Of a DNA stretch of 64,000 bases, positions 18,986 to 27,551 are shown piece by piece; within the stretch, counting starts at the first letter, position 1; every line of letters starts with the position of its first letter. A program made the position numbers and the translations under genes. The notes below the pieces were generated by a model. That model made no database searches, was not told the origin of the DNA, and was given only the letters and a program-made list of their open reading frames with translations. Source of the stretch: Limnospira fusiformis SAG 85.79 (lineage in GTDB: Bacteria; Cyanobacteriota; Cyanobacteriia; Cyanobacteriales; Microcoleaceae); contig NZ_CP051185.1 of the NCBI RefSeq assembly GCF_012516315.1, positions 1,071,403 to 1,135,402 of the forward strand, in the 5' to 3' direction.

Positions 18986-19911
18986 TTTCTGGGAATCTCA
19001 TAACTCATAAAATCATAGGCCATTTTGGTATGGGGAAAAATTGCCCTAGCTTCCTTTAACAAATCCTCCAAAACTATATCATTTCCCGGTGCATAGCGGG
19101 GGCTAAAATGCGTCATTAATAGAGTTTTGACTCCCGCAGCCAAAGCCACCTGCGCCGCCATTGTAGACGTAGAATGCAGTCGCTGAAATGCCATATCAGC
19201 ATCAAGATGAGAAAATGTAGCCTCGTGTATGAGAACATCTGCACCTGTGGATAATTCGATCGCCCCCTCACACAAGACAGTATCCGTACAATAAACCAAT
19301 TTACGGCCGATTTCCGGTTTTCCACAAAGAGCAGAACCGTTAATTTGACGACCATCTGGAAGGGTGACAATTTCCCCATTTTTCAGTTTACCATAAATCG
19401 GTCCGGGTGGAATCCCCAAGGCTTGAGCTTTTTCCACATAAAAACGTCCGGGGCGATCCTTTTCTTCGATCCGATATCCAAAGGCGGGAACTCGATGTTT
19501 GAGAGGTCCACAACGGACAATATATTCCTCGTCTTCGTAAATTATTCCAGGTTTAACGCGATGGACTTTTACCGGATAAGAAAAGTGGGTTTGAGAATAG
19601 CGAGTGCAGGATTTTAAGTAATCTTCTAATTCTGGGGGTCCGTAGATATCTATGCGGTTAGCATTTCCGGCTAAACCACAGGTAGCTAGTAATCCCATTA
19701 AACCAAAAATGTGATCACCGTGCATATGTGTGATAAAAATACGACTCAGTTGGCTGACTTTTAATTCACTACGCAAAAACTGATGTTGGGTTCCTTCTCC
19801 GCAGTCAAATAACCAAAGTTCTGCCCTTTGGGGAAGACGTAGGGCGATACTAGAAACATTTCGCGATCGCGTGGGAACTCCTGAACTTGTGCCTAAAAAT
19901 GTAATCTGCAA
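18961..19911 (-). CDS. rnz: Ribonuclease Z (tRNA 3'-processing endonuclease)
   Basis: 316 residues, the short bacterial form. The metallo-beta-lactamase signature [11 protein letters not shown] (about 63-73) supplies the zinc ligands; further motifs are [17 protein letters not shown] at the N-terminus, YCTDT, HEATF and [10 protein letters not shown]. The exosite segment ([15 protein letters not shown]) is present. It cleaves tRNA precursors lacking encoded CCA at the discriminator base, in the cytoplasm. The ATG at 19911 is well placed. Confidence 0.96.
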   Translation of the reverse strand: MQITFLGTSSGVPTRSRNVSSIALRLPQRAELWLFDCGEGTQHQFLRSELKVSQLSRIFITHMHGDHIFGLMGLLATCGLAGNANRIDIYGPPELEDYLKSCTRYSQTHFSYPVKVHRVKPGIIYEDEEYIVRCGPLKHRVPAFGYRIEEKDRPGRFYVEKAQALGIPPGPIYGKLKNGEIVTLPDGRQINGSALCGKPEIGRKLVYCTDTVLCEGAIELSTGADVLIHEATFSHLDADMAFQRLHSTSTMAAQVALAAGVKTLLMTHFSPRYAPGNDIVLEDLLKEARAIFPHTKMAYDFMSYEIPRNQELVVAS

Positions 19912-19971
19912 AATGGCTACTCCTTTGATTTTACTATGGCGATTTTAGTTAATGTTCATCCTGTCAAAATA

Positions 19972-21441
19972 TCACGCTTTACCCACCAAATTAGACACAA
20001 TTTTAGCCGAACTGATCACCCCTGGAATCCCCGCGCCCGGATGAGTACCCGCCCCGACAAAATACAAATTAGGGATATCTTCACTGACATTATGGGGACG
20101 AAACCAAGCGGACTGCATTAAGGTAGGTTCTAGGGAAAATGCACTTCCTAAATAGCTGTTAAGGGTATTTTGAAAATGCAGCGGATCTATATAATTTTCG
20201 GTGACAATATGTTGGGATAAATTGGGCATATATTGATTTTCTAAAAATTGAATTAGGCGATCGCGATAAGGTTTTGCCATGATTTTCCAGTCCGTATCTC
20301 CTGCTAAATTAGGAACCGGAGATAGCACATACCAACAATCACAACCCGATGGCGCTAAGGATGGGTCAGTCGCCGTAGGACGGTGTAAATACAGAGCAAA
20401 ATCTGATGATAGGTGTTTTCGCCTAAACAAATCATCCATTAATTCTCGATAATTTGGTCCCATGATAATTTCATGGTGTGCCATATTATTATAACGTCTA
20501 TTGGTACCAAAGTAAACTACAAATAGAGAAATTGAATGGCGCAGGCTTTTAATTTGGCGATCGCTATATTTTCTCCTAAATTTGGGTGAGATTAAATTGA
20601 GATAAGTAAACGCCACATCACCATTACTCACTACCGCCTCAGCTTCCCACATTTCCTGACTCTTCAAAATCACCCCCTTAGCTTTTCTGGTAGCCTCATC
20701 AATCACAATTTCCTCAACTTCCGCATTGACACATAAAACCCCCCCTATCTCCTCAAAAAGTCGCACCAAAGCCGCCACCAAAGCCCCCGTCCCCCCCATC
20801 GCAAACCAAATCCCAAAAACCTGTTCAAGTTTATGAATCATGGCATAAATCGATGTACTATTAAAAGGATTTCCACCAATCAATAAAGGATGAAAACTAA
20901 ACACCTGGCGCAACCGTTCATCCTGTATATATTGATTCACAAATCCCGCCACAGATTTATAGGATTGAAGTTGTATCATGGCGGGCGCAACTTTCAGCAT
21001 ATCCCTAAATTTATGAAAAGGTTTAGTCATCAAAGGCAATCCTTTACTAAAGACTAAATCCGCCGCCCGACAGAATCTTTGATATCCCTGTACATCCCCA
21101 GGATTAAACTCTCGAATTTGCTCGATAAGTTGCTCGTAGTTATCATTATAGTTAAACACTGAACCATCAGGAAATCTGACCCGATAAAAAGGGTCTAGTT
21201 TGACTAATTGTACATAATCCGACATGGAGCGATCGGCTAAAGTAAATAAATCCTCAATTAATCCAGGAGCGGTAATAATGGTGGGACCGCCATCAAAGGT
21301 AAAACCATCCTGCTGATAGCAATAAGCCCGCCCTCCCGGTTTATCTCGCTTCTCAACAATAGTTACTTGATGACCTAAAGCCTGCAACCGAATCCCCGCA
21401 GCCAATCCACCCAATCCACTGCCAATAATGATAATATTCAT
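19972..21441 (-). CDS. crtI: CrtI-type phytoene desaturase (FAD carotenoid desaturase)
   Basis: 489 residues from ATG 21441 (MNIIIIGSGLGGLAAGIRLQ, the FAD dinucleotide-binding motif); a GTG seven codons upstream is less likely. Motifs typical of bacterial CrtI are present: GGRAYCYQQDGFTFDGGPTI, the SFHPLLIGGNPFNSTSIYA segment, GGTGALVAALV and the C-terminal FVGAGTHPGAGIPGV. CrtI carries out multi-step desaturation of phytoene to lycopene at the membrane. Most cyanobacteria use the plant-like CrtP/CrtQ/CrtH route, so a CrtI-like enzyme is notable. It could act on another carotenoid (desaturase or ketolase relatives share the fold). No other crt genes adjoin it. Confidence 0.8.
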   Translation of the reverse strand: MNIIIIGSGLGGLAAGIRLQALGHQVTIVEKRDKPGGRAYCYQQDGFTFDGGPTIITAPGLIEDLFTLADRSMSDYVQLVKLDPFYRVRFPDGSVFNYNDNYEQLIEQIREFNPGDVQGYQRFCRAADLVFSKGLPLMTKPFHKFRDMLKVAPAMIQLQSYKSVAGFVNQYIQDERLRQVFSFHPLLIGGNPFNSTSIYAMIHKLEQVFGIWFAMGGTGALVAALVRLFEEIGGVLCVNAEVEEIVIDEATRKAKGVILKSQEMWEAEAVVSNGDVAFTYLNLISPKFRRKYSDRQIKSLRHSISLFVVYFGTNRRYNNMAHHEIIMGPNYRELMDDLFRRKHLSSDFALYLHRPTATDPSLAPSGCDCWYVLSPVPNLAGDTDWKIMAKPYRDRLIQFLENQYMPNLSQHIVTENYIDPLHFQNTLNSYLGSAFSLEPTLMQSAWFRPHNVSEDIPNLYFVGAGTHPGAGIPGVISSAKIVSNLVGKA

Positions 21442-21727
21442 GATTTTAGTTAATCGCACTGAATAGTTACTATAATATCTGAAAATATGTAATAATAAAC
21501 AAGTGCTAAATAGAGACCTTTACAAATACCTGAGCCTAATGGTTCCCCATTAAGTTAACTTAAAGAGGGCGATCGCCCTTGGTGATCCGTCCCCACAATT
21601 GGAGCCTGAGCCGACATAATTAGGTAAGCAGATAGGAAATCAAACCCTTATCGAAATTAGCGGCTTCTCCAGACGGAAAAGTTAAAACCCAACTTGTCTG
21701 TATTCAGCGTCATTTGTCAGAACATCG
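21442..21727. other. Divergent intergenic region
   Basis: 286 bases between the divergent crtI-like and SGNH lipoprotein genes. It is AT-rich near crtI and holds one HIP1 site. I see no RNA gene and no clear -35/-10 pair. Confidence 0.5.
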
Positions 21728-23197
21728 ATGAGTAGATTCTATAGTCTCCGGTTCACCGCCCAAATTTTAGCCCTGTTACCGATTGTACTTATGACTGGAT
21801 GTTCCCAGTCTCAACAGTCGGCACACAACCAAGTATCGGAAAAAGCGATCGCCGCCCAGGTGTCTGAATCAGAATCAGTCCCCAATGCGATCGCCCAATC
21901 AGCCAATCAAATTATATCCAAATCCAATCACTGCGTCGAAACCAACCCCTTTGATGAATCAGTGCGTTTTGCTCTGAGAGCCTCCAATTTAGCCCAAAAC
22001 GCCCGCACCAAGGAAGATTGGGACGAAGTAGCCCGTCAATGGGTGCAAGCCGTAGCATGGATGCAAGCCGTCCCTCCCCGCAGTCCCCGGCGCAGCTTTG
22101 CCGAAAGAAAAGTAGTAGAGTATATGCGTAACCTGACTTACTCCCAACAACAAGCAGCCAGAAGCAGGTCAGTAAGTGCTTTTCCCAGTTTTGACAGCGA
22201 ACTTTTCGATCGCCAATTAGAACTATATCTATCCTATTTAAGCACCGTTGGTACGCCAGACATTTTAATTGTCGGCAGTTCCCGCGCCCTTCAGGGAGTC
22301 GATCCTAGTCAAATGCAGCGTTCCCTAGCCGCTAGAGGCTACGGAAACCTAAGAATTTTCAACTTTGGCATCAATGGGGCTACAGCCCAGTTAGTAAACT
22401 ATTTAATTAGGGAAATCTTACCCCCAGAGCATTTACCTCCGATGATTCTGTGGGCTGACGGAGTGCGAGCCTTTAATAGTGGTCGTTTTGATCGCACCTT
22501 TGCAGCAGTTTTAGCATCTGCGGGACATCAACGCATAGGTTCTGGTATCCGCCCCCAACTAGCCCAAGCACAACCTTACCCAACCACCTGTCACGAGTTC
22601 CCAGCACTTTGTGTGGCGAGGGGGTCAAAATTCAATTTTTACCAAGCAAAGCCGGATATCACCTTAGAGCCGATCATGGCGGACTCATCAGCAGACTGGG
22701 AACTAACAGATTTAGTCTATCGCCCTGGACAACAGCCCTTTAATCTGACTCCCATATCTCTTGATAACATTGATGCTCAAGGATTCCTACCCCTAAGCGA
22801 TCGCTATAATCCCCAGACCTATTATCAACGTCGCCCTTATGTCTCTGGTCGTTATGACGGAGACTATCAATCATTTAACCTACAGGGGGTACAAGCCAGA
22901 GCCTTTGATTCTGTCGTCGCCTTTACTCGCGGGCGCAATATTTCCCTAGTCTTGGTTAACCTTCCCCTGACCCAAGGCTATTTAGACTCTGTGCGCTGGT
23001 CTGCTGAACGTCAATTCCAGGATCGGATGACATACCTTTCCCGACAGCAGGGGTTCCTGTTTATTGACCTCTCCCAAAGGGCTCTCACCCAATACCATTA
23101 TTTTGTAGACCCTAGCCACCTCAACCGTTACGGCGCGAGGGCTGTCTCTCAAAAATTAGTCGCTGAACCCTCTATTCCCTGGCCCAGGAGGAACTGA
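21728..23197 (+). CDS. SGNH-hydrolase-like lipoprotein (DUF1574-type)
   Basis: 489 residues. A lipoprotein signal is visible: hydrophobic stretch then LMTGCSQS, the Cys at about residue 25 being the lipid-attachment site. The central part reads ILIVGSSRALQGVDPSQMQ, with a block-I-like GSSR, then NFGINGATAQLV, and the C-terminus has VDPSHLNRYGA, matching the Asp-x-x-His block V of SGNH enzymes. Such proteins are esterases or acetyltransferase relatives acting on envelope or exported polysaccharide; the substrate is unknown. Location periplasmic or outer-membrane attached (inference). Confidence 0.72.
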   Translation: MSRFYSLRFTAQILALLPIVLMTGCSQSQQSAHNQVSEKAIAAQVSESESVPNAIAQSANQIISKSNHCVETNPFDESVRFALRASNLAQNARTKEDWDEVARQWVQAVAWMQAVPPRSPRRSFAERKVVEYMRNLTYSQQQAARSRSVSAFPSFDSELFDRQLELYLSYLSTVGTPDILIVGSSRALQGVDPSQMQRSLAARGYGNLRIFNFGINGATAQLVNYLIREILPPEHLPPMILWADGVRAFNSGRFDRTFAAVLASAGHQRIGSGIRPQLAQAQPYPTTCHEFPALCVARGSKFNFYQAKPDITLEPIMADSSADWELTDLVYRPGQQPFNLTPISLDNIDAQGFLPLSDRYNPQTYYQRRPYVSGRYDGDYQSFNLQGVQARAFDSVVAFTRGRNISLVLVNLPLTQGYLDSVRWSAERQFQDRMTYLSRQQGFLFIDLSQRALTQYHYFVDPSHLNRYGARAVSQKLVAEPSIPWPRRN

Positions 23198-23307
23198 GCG
23201 CTCCGTAGCCCAGCCCTGTGCGGTGAATTGACCCACCCCACCAGTAGTTTTTTTGGCAATGATTGTAACGAAATATTACAAGTTTGACGTTATAGCAGCA
23301 TAACCGC

Positions 23308-23336
23308 TTGACATCTGAAAAAAGACCGGCTATCTT
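23308..23336 (+). promoter_or_regulatory. Sigma-70-type promoter upstream of the RHH-ycf46-ycf35 group
   Basis: TTGACA at 23308-23313, a 17-base spacer and TATCTT at 23331-23336, a near-consensus housekeeping promoter. Transcription would start about 23343, some 30 bases before the RHH gene. It overlaps an imperfect inverted repeat (TGACA/TGTCA at 23309 and 23336), a possible operator. Confidence 0.65.
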
Positions 23337-23371
23337 GTCATACATACCCGGGTACACAAGTTCACTGTCCT

Positions 23372-23722
23372 ATGCAAAGCAAGCAAAAGGTAACACTCTA
23401 TATTCCACCTCAACTGCATCGCCAACTCAAAATCAAGGCAGCAGTTGAATCGGAACCCATGTCCGCTCTAGCTGAAAAAGCTCTTGTCTTCTATCTCACC
23501 CACCCAGAAATCGTAGATGAGTTAGAAGGACTACACGGACATAGCCACAAGGTTTATGCCTGTCCCGAGTGTGCCAGTTCCGTGGTCATAGACCAAGGCG
23601 AATTGGTATCACTCAAGAACCAACCCACTGTACTGTCGGACGAAGAAATTTCGGTTACGCAAGTGCGAGAAGTGGGTTCAACCACTGCCCACACAGGAGA
23701 AGAAGAACTCGTTCCCTGTTGA
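23372..23722 (+). CDS. Small ribbon-helix-helix-like protein with a CxxC knuckle
   Basis: 116 residues. The N-terminal 50 read as an RHH/Arc-like unit (KQKVTLYIPPQLHRQLKIKAAVE then SALAEKALVFYLTHPEIV). A CPEC knuckle follows at about 68-71, without a clear second metal pair until the terminal VPC. It ends with a Thr/Glu-rich tail. It lies 110 bases before ycf46 and behind a strong promoter, so it may be a regulator or adaptor of the Ycf46 AAA protein. DNA binding is inference from the fold. Confidence 0.68.
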   Translation: MQSKQKVTLYIPPQLHRQLKIKAAVESEPMSALAEKALVFYLTHPEIVDELEGLHGHSHKVYACPECASSVVIDQGELVSLKNQPTVLSDEEISVTQVREVGSTTAHTGEEELVPC

Positions 23723-23831
23723 GGAAGTCAAAAAACCTAGCTTCGATGATAGTGCGATGTCGTGCTCACAATCGGATATGGGGAAACACCATTAGTAAAC
23801 GTTGTACCGTCTCTACCCTGGATCGAGGACT

Positions 23832-25361
23832 ATGCAAGAAGAACTTAGTATCCTAATTGAAGCTCGATATCCTCTGATCTACCTCGTGACTTTCGAGGAG
23901 GAGCGGTCTGAGCAGGCGATCGCCACCATTGCACAGAACTCGAAGCGCCAGCGGGAAGTATACGTTTGGACAGTAACGAGGGGACTGACCCAATACAGCG
24001 GGGAGCAAGCCCGTAACACAGTACAGTCTAACACCGTATCACCGCAAGCCGCGATCGAATGGGTAATTCGGCACAGAGAACCAAATGCTAGTGGCAGTAT
24101 TTACATCTTTAAGGACTTGCACCCCTTTAAGGATTCCCCAGAGGTAACCCGGTGTTTACGCGATGCGATCGCTAACTTCAAAAACACAAACAAGACAATC
24201 ATCTTGATGTCTCCAGTGCAAGAAGTACCCATCGAGCTAGAAAAAGAAGTAGTGGTTCTTGACTTCCCCCTACCGGACATGACAGAACTCAATCAGGTAC
24301 TGTCCGCCCAACTTGAGCAAAGCCGTTCTAAGCGCATCAACACCGAAACCAGGGAAAAACTCTTGAAGGCTACCCTAGGTTTAACAAAAGATGAAGCTGA
24401 GAAAGTGTACCGCAAAGCCCATGTAACGGCAGGTAGGCTGACTGATAAAGAGGTTGAAATTGTTCTGTCTGAGAAAAAACAACTCATTCGGCGCAATGGC
24501 ATCCTAGAGTTCATAGATGTTGATGAAACCATTGATGCCGTTGGGGGCTTAGAAGAGCTAAAACACTGGTTACAGCAGCGTTCTAATGCCTTTACCGAAC
24601 GAGCCCGAGAGTATGGTCTACCCCAACCCAAAGGGATGCTAATTTTGGGAATTCCCGGTTGTGGAAAATCCCTGATAGCTAAAACTACATCTAGGCTGTG
24701 GGGTTTACCCCTGTTGCGATTAGATATGGGTCGGGTCTATGATGGCTCCATGGTAGGGCGATCGGAAGCCAACCTTCGTAACGCCCTCAAAACGGCAGAA
24801 TCGATTTCTCCAGCCATCCTATTCATCGATGAATTAGACAAATCCTTTGCCGGAGGGAGTGGCTCTGCTGATTCAGACGGTGGCACATCTAGCCGCATCT
24901 TTGGTTCTTTCCTAACCTGGATGCAAGAGAAACAATCCCCCGTGTTCGTGATGGCAACCGCCAACCGAGTCGAAAGGCTTCCCGGTGAGTTCCTCAGAAA
25001 AGGACGATTTGACGAAATCTTTTTTGTAGACTTACCCACCAAGGAAGAACGACAAGCTATTTTTCAGATTCACCTCTCCAAACGTCGCTCAGATATTGAT
25101 CGCTTTGATATCGATCAGCTCTCTACCATATCTGAGGGCTTCTCAGGAGCGGAAATTGAGCAAGCCCTAATCGCTGCCATGTATGAGGCATTTGCTCAGG
25201 ATCGCGAGTTTACGCAGCTCGACATCATCGCCGCCATTAAGGCAACCCTACCGCTGTCCAAAACTATGAAGGAACAGGTCACAGCGCTACGAGACTGGGC
25301 CAGACAGCGGGCGCGACCGGCTGCGTCCTCCGTCGCTGAATATCAGCGCATGGAGTTCTAA
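23832..25361 (+). CDS. ycf46: AAA-family ATPase Ycf46
   Basis: 509 residues from ATG 23832; an upstream TTG would add ten residues with no support. The N-terminal 230 residues form a divergent domain (ILIEARYPLIYLVTFEEERSE, typical of Ycf46). The AAA core has Walker A GIPGCGKSLIAKT, Walker B AILFIDELDKSF, sensor 1 MATANRVERLP and the RKGRFDEIFFVDLP arginine-finger region. Ycf46 is conserved in cyanobacteria and some plastid genomes; reported links are to carbon uptake and photosynthesis regulation, and its substrate is unclear. It is co-oriented with the RHH gene and ycf35. Confidence 0.95.
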   Translation: MQEELSILIEARYPLIYLVTFEEERSEQAIATIAQNSKRQREVYVWTVTRGLTQYSGEQARNTVQSNTVSPQAAIEWVIRHREPNASGSIYIFKDLHPFKDSPEVTRCLRDAIANFKNTNKTIILMSPVQEVPIELEKEVVVLDFPLPDMTELNQVLSAQLEQSRSKRINTETREKLLKATLGLTKDEAEKVYRKAHVTAGRLTDKEVEIVLSEKKQLIRRNGILEFIDVDETIDAVGGLEELKHWLQQRSNAFTERAREYGLPQPKGMLILGIPGCGKSLIAKTTSRLWGLPLLRLDMGRVYDGSMVGRSEANLRNALKTAESISPAILFIDELDKSFAGGSGSADSDGGTSSRIFGSFLTWMQEKQSPVFVMATANRVERLPGEFLRKGRFDEIFFVDLPTKEERQAIFQIHLSKRRSDIDRFDIDQLSTISEGFSGAEIEQALIAAMYEAFAQDREFTQLDIIAAIKATLPLSKTMKEQVTALRDWARQRARPAASSVAEYQRMEF

Positions 25362-25511
25362 CAGGCTTTCTCCTGGTCCAAACAGGAGTAAAGGCTAGCA
25401 CATTCGCTAGCAGTTTCTATCACAATCGTCTTTGCATCCCACGAAGAGCGATTAAAGTTCAAATCAAAACCGTTGTTGTTTCGTTTTTAGTTCCACTAGG
25501 AGGATACCTAA

Positions 25512-25865
25512 ATGTCTCACTTTAGCACACTGCGTACCAAGATCACCGATGCCGAAATCCTGAAATCTTCTCTGCGTGATCTGGGTATCTCTGTGAATTC
25601 CAACGCTGACGTTCGCGGTTACAACGGCCAGCGCGTCCGTGCCGACTTGGTTGCCGTCCTTGATGGCGAGTATGACCTGGGTTGGTCTCGCAATAGCGAT
25701 GGAAGCTACGATTTGATCGCTGACCTGTGGGGTGTTGCTAAAAAACACAACCAAACTGAGTTGATCAACTCTATTAATCAAAAATACGCCGTTAACAAGA
25801 CTTTGGCTGATGTTAAGCAGCGTGGTCTCCAAGGCGCAAACGTCAAACTGGTTGTTCAAAAATAG
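25512..25865 (+). CDS. ycf35: Ycf35 / DUF1257 protein
   Basis: 117 residues, starting MSHFSTLRTKITDAEILKSS and containing VRGYNGQRVRADLVAVL and DLGWSRNSDGSYDLIADLWG, features of DUF1257/Ycf35. It is plastid-encoded in some algae, and its biochemical role is unknown. A strong Shine-Dalgarno (AGGAGG, 25498-25503) precedes ATG 25512, and a good terminator follows. It has a 150-base leader after ycf46 with a CTCCTG/CAGGAG hairpin, so it may have its own transcript. Confidence 0.92.
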   Translation: MSHFSTLRTKITDAEILKSSLRDLGISVNSNADVRGYNGQRVRADLVAVLDGEYDLGWSRNSDGSYDLIADLWGVAKKHNQTELINSINQKYAVNKTLADVKQRGLQGANVKLVVQK

Positions 25866-25889
25866 AATCTCTGAGCGTTCCCAAGCTGG

Positions 25890-25924
25890 CGGGTTAACCA
25901 TTATGACGGGTTAACCCGTTTTTT
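25890..25924 (+). terminator. Rho-independent terminator after ycf35
   Basis: A perfect 10-base stem (CGGGTTAACC / GGTTAACCCG) with a short loop, directly followed by a T run (TTTTTTG). It ends the RHH-ycf46-ycf35 transcript. Confidence 0.85.
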
Positions 25925-26055
25925 GTGTGGCTAGTTAATTTAACCATGGAAACGGCCCTGACCATGCTACCATCTTGGTTTTGGGCGGGTTTATTAACAT
26001 CAACGGGGTGATTCTCCCATTGACTTGATGGCTTGATAATTAGGCATTAGTGGGG

Positions 26056-26142
26056 GAACTAGCTGAGTTATTACCCGCCCAGGGGATTAACCCGGAGGCA
26101 TTATCAAGGCGGGTTAATACAGCCTGTTCAGAAATCATTTGA
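26056..26142 (+). pseudogene. Fragment of a Uma2-gene 3' end
   Basis: The frame ELAELLPAQGINPEAL matches the C-terminus of the Uma2 copies (RLAELLRAQGIDPEEL), with about 40 bases of similar DNA, then runs on to TGA at 26140-26142. No Uma2 core lies upstream, so this is an isolated 3' remnant or a diverged, deleted copy. Confidence 0.6.
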
Positions 26143-26262
26143 TCACCTCTCAAAGTCCCTCTCCCTCTCTGGGATCCAGATTTAGGGTGAGGGCAATCTA
26201 TTAAGCGACTGGTGAACAAGCTGTAAGTCAACTTGAATAGGGAAAAGGGAGGATTTGAGCAG

Positions 26263-26874
26263 TTGAAAACGGTTTTATTTTGGGATATTGACGGGACACT
26301 TTTAAACACTAAAGGGGCGGGGAGATCGGCGATGGAAGCAGCGATCGCAGATCTAATAGGCGATCGCACCGATTTGTCAGCTTTGAATATGGCGGGATTG
26401 ACAGATTGGGATATTTGCAGCAGGATTTTAGAAAAGTGCAATCTTGAACCGACGGCGGAAAATATCGAACAACTTGAGAAACTCTACATTAAACATCTCC
26501 CCGAAATGTTGCTGCGATGTCGGGGATATGTGTTGGCGGGAGTGCGGGAAATTTTGGAGAATTTGCAACAGCGCACCGATGTTTTATCTTTGGTTTTAAC
26601 GGGAAATATGGAAGCGGGGGGAAGGGCTAAATTGGCTCACTATGGTCTGGATTCATACTTCCCCCTAGGCGCGTTTTCCAGGCGATCGCGCGAGCGGGTG
26701 GAAATTGCACAACGGGCTATGATTTTAGCCGAGCAACAGTTAGGAAAACTCACGCCGGATCGATTATATGTTATTGGTGATACGCCCCATGATGTGCGCT
26801 GCGGTCAAGCGATTGGGGCGAGGGCGATCGCGATCGCTTCAGGACACCATGGCGCTGAAGAGTTGAGAGCATGA
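26263..26874 (+). pseudogene. HAD-superfamily phosphatase, 5' part, truncated by IS607-type insertion
   Basis: About 203 residues from TTG 26263, chosen because GGGAGGA lies some 9 bases upstream and the product begins KTVLFWDIDGTLLNTKG; a TTG at 26233 is an alternative. HAD motifs: I FWDIDGT, II SLVLTGN, IV VIGDTPHDVRCG. The frame ends EELRA-stop where the stop lies in the IS left end. The missing tail (CGSWWVWDALPHPQQ...) is found in frame beyond the element, at 28635. The catalytic motifs are intact, so activity may remain, but the last 27 or so residues are lost. Substrate (phosphoglycolate-like) unknown. Confidence 0.85.
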
Positions 26875-26945
26875 TTTAATCTCAAATTAGGTTAATATTT
26901 TAGGGCAATATGGTATAAGAAGCGAGAAGAGTTGAGGATAAACCT

Positions 26946-27551
26946 ATTGCCAGATATGTCAAACCCAAGGAAGCCGCCCAAATCCTTCGAGTCCATGAAA
27001 GAACACTCCGCAGATGGGACGACAATGGCTCAATCGAGACCATCAGAACCCCCGCTGGGCAACGACGATACAACGTTGAGTCATATACTGCCAAATCAGG
27101 CAGTGACAAACGCAAAGTCGTTATCTATGCCAGAGTTAGTAGCCGCGCCCAGCAGTCCGACCTCAACCGACAGGTGGCCGCACTGTCCAACCTCTACCCC
27201 GAAGCAGAAGTCGTCTCAGAAATCGGAGGCGGGCTCAACTTCAAGGGAAAGAAAATGCTGGCCTTACTGGGACATCAATTGTCAGGAGATGTCCGCATGG
27301 TTGTCGTTGCCCACAAAGACCGATTGGCAATATGGGGATTTGACTTGTTTCGATGGCTCTGTGAGCAAAACAGGTGCTCACTCATGGTTCTCAACCAGAC
27401 AAGTCTCAGTCCAGAACCAGAAATGGTTGAGGACATCCTCGCCATCCTCCACTGCTTCAGTTCCCGATTATACCGACGGAGTAAATACAAAACTCAGGTC
27501 AAAGAAGATCCGGATTTACCCCAGCCCCGAGCTAAATCAAGTCTGGCGTAA
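26946..27551 (+). CDS. tnpA: IS607 serine recombinase TnpA, apparent ATT start
   Basis: About 201 residues. An N-terminal MerR-like helix-turn-helix (ARYVKPKEAAQILRVHERTL, then RRWDDNGSIETIRTPAGQRR) leads to a small serine recombinase domain with the nucleophile Ser in IYARVSS and the DLNRQVAAL helix, ending SSRLYRRSKYK. No ATG, GTG or TTG lies between the in-frame stop at 26916 and the conserved N-terminus; ATT at 26946 sits 9 bases after GAGG and is the best start. GTG 27174 lies inside the catalytic domain. So either a rare ATT start is used or the start codon is mutated. It overlaps tnpB. Confidence 0.82.
   Translation: MARYVKPKEAAQILRVHERTLRRWDDNGSIETIRTPAGQRRYNVESYTAKSGSDKRKVVIYARVSSRAQQSDLNRQVAALSNLYPEAEVVSEIGGGLNFKGKKMLALLGHQLSGDVRMVVVAHKDRLAIWGFDLFRWLCEQNRCSLMVLNQTSLSPEPEMVEDILAILHCFSSRLYRRSKYKTQVKEDPDLPQPRAKSSLA

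Noticed and set aside
26148..26194. CCCTCTCCC...GGGTGAGGG imperfect inverted repeat upstream of the HAD gene
   Set aside because: Only a short, imperfect palindrome; it may be a dispersed repeat but nothing in the window allows a call.
26900..27115. Minus-strand 71-codon frame over the IS607 left end
   Set aside because: It is a shadow of the tnpA HTH region.
26932..27426. Long open frame upstream of tnpB (N-terminal 165 codons)
   Set aside because: It runs antiphase through tnpA, whose frame has the conserved recombinase motifs; this part of the tnpB frame shows no TnpB similarity.
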